Source of the DNA: Coemansia sp. RSA 487
Lineage: Eukaryota; Kickxellomycota; Kickxellomycetes; Kickxellales; Kickxellaceae
Length of the DNA stretch: 64,000 nt
Assembly (NCBI GenBank): GCA_027577595.1
Contig: JANBRJ010000011.1
Location: 186,001 to 250,000 of the forward strand
Direction: 5' to 3'
The notes under the pieces were generated by a model that worked only from the letters and a program-made list of their open reading frames with translations, was not told where the DNA came from and did not search any database. Within the stretch, counting starts at the first letter, position 1. Each line of letters starts with the position of its first letter. Below, piece by piece: positions 63,034-64,000 of the stretch. Position numbers and translations under genes: made by a program.

Positions 63034-64000
63034 TGGTTCATCTCGCAACCACACTAACCCAGAGAATAGATGTCGTAGCATCCATGCTTTTGCTTACAGA
63101 AAAGTCTGCTTCTATTTGAAAGGAGCATCATTCTAGTTGTTTCAAGATATTTGTGTTCATTTTCTTTAATTTTTCTAGTTTAAGAGTACAAAAGGGAAAT
63201 GCCGAACTTGGTGGCACTTAAGGTGCCTGAGTATATATGAAGCAACATTTTTCACTATTCCTGCTCTTCCGTTGTGGGACAAATAGTAAAGATTAATCAT
63301 TGTTATTACTCTTATAAAATTTATTAAAGATGCCAATATCAAAGTTTTGACAGTTGGTAGAAAAGGGATTGCCAAAGCTAGATAACGGTTTTTTTTAGCG
63401 TGCACAGTGGTGAATATAGAGCGCATGAAGAATTGGAAAAATAACGAAGGTTATAACCAAATTAACAGATCAAGCACTAAGTCCATTGTGGACGGATGAT
63501 GGATGCGTGATATGCGAATGCCTGGTGTCTCGGGTACTAGCACCGTTTGGCTAATACGTGAATTTTAAATGATCAAAGTGACAGTCCATGGCGAAAGGTG
63601 TAAAAGTGAAGGATAGTCTTCCGTTCTGGTCTTCTCCACCTGGATTGAACTGAAGGGAAGCATTTAACATGAATGGGCGAAAAGAGTCTCAAGTTATCGG
63701 GACTCAGATCAGGAAGCCAAGTCACATCAATTAAGCTTATAAATGGTCTATCCTAGCTTATAAGCTATCAAGCTACCAATAATGAATTTCGCACACAATG
63801 CTTTAAAAGAAAAGCATCAGATAATTTCGTTTAAAATACTTGGATTTTTATTTTTATTTCCAATCAGAATCATCTGGGCTACAACTTGAGCTCTGACTAT
63901 CTACTAACTAGAGTCGGAAGCCAAATTAAATGTTTAAGAAGATTTAGCGCAATGGTGGGAGCGTGAGCTGCCTGCGTTGAAAGTTTATTCTCAGAGAGAA
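63034..64000. other. Intergenic at window end
   Basis: About 970 bp of AT-rich DNA with no supported gene. A sequence resembling a Pol III A box (TAGCGCAATGG, 63945-63955) occurs near the end, but the window stops before a B box could appear. Confidence 0.5.

Noticed and set aside
63938-64000. A tRNA-like start with an A-box match (TAGCGCAATGG)
   Set aside because: No plausible anticodon stem follows and the window ends before a B box; it cannot be judged.

Overview
This window looks like nuclear DNA from an early-diverging filamentous fungus, most probably a Kickxellomycotina relative (Coemansia/Linderina/Kickxella type). The genes are compact and mostly intron-poor. Introns have clear GTAAGT/GTGAGT donors and TAG acceptors. 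There is a full-length myosin-chitin synthase and a Skt5-like/Sel1 protein with a CaaX end. There is also an F-box-like repeat protein of a kind I associate with the expanded families of Coemansia genomes. The assignment rests on recognised protein families, not on a database search.

Layout: 0.2-1.4 kb RPL11 (spliced); 1.8-2.4 dolichyldiphosphatase; 2.5-3.6 RFC3 clamp-loader subunit; 3.9-6.2 a C-terminal-only paralog followed by a full-length F-box-like protein; 6.7-9.6 DBP10 RNA helicase; 9.8-16.2 two-exon myosin-domain chitin synthase; 17.3-19.2 three-exon transcription cyclin (Pch1/Ctk2 type); 21.3-24.5 two-exon CSE1 exportin; 25.1-26.1 ARV1; 26.3-27.6 TBC-domain GAP; 28.1-29.6 SPT2; 29.9-30.8 TAF11; 31.1-32.7 two-exon delta-12 desaturase; 33.5-35.0 bleomycin hydrolase; 35.5-36.5 CDK10-like kinase; 36.7-38.6 tRNA-His plus an HSF-like gene (block A); 39.3-40.1 membrane protein; 40.2-40.9 NDUFAF3; 41.2-42.3 Lcp5/neuroguidin; 42.4-43.7 NOL1/NOP2/Sun methyltransferase; 44.0-45.3 Sel1-repeat protein with a CaaX end; 45.5-47.0 S28 serine peptidase; 47.4-48.1 DM9 protein 1; 50.1-52.1 MEF2-type MADS protein; 53.2-55.2 two-exon ATP synthase alpha; 55.7-56.2 bL21m; 56.3-58.3 block B (a second tRNA-His plus HSF-like gene); 58.3-59.1 DM9 protein 2; 59.5-60.0 bL27m; 60.4-61.4 RAD1; 61.6-63.0 a possible TRAPPII Trs65-like protein.

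Most of this is housekeeping content: translation, DNA replication and checkpoint, transcription, cell wall, lipid and mitochondrial function. The unusual parts are four. (1) A near-identical ~1.94 kb block occurs twice, 19,642 bp apart in the same orientation, and carries a tRNA-His gene and an intact HSF-type regulator; its left edge falls exactly at the tRNA gene. (2) Two DM9 lectin-like paralogs are present, one abutting block B. (3) A truncated tandem paralog lies beside the F-box-like gene. (4) Three 22-bp tandem repeats sit directly against the cyclin start codon. I saw no CRISPR array, rRNA, transposase, reverse transcriptase or viral element.

For several genes the longest open frame begins at a non-ATG codon. 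In those cases I chose the first sensible ATG, and splice sites were placed by reading frame and domain continuity.
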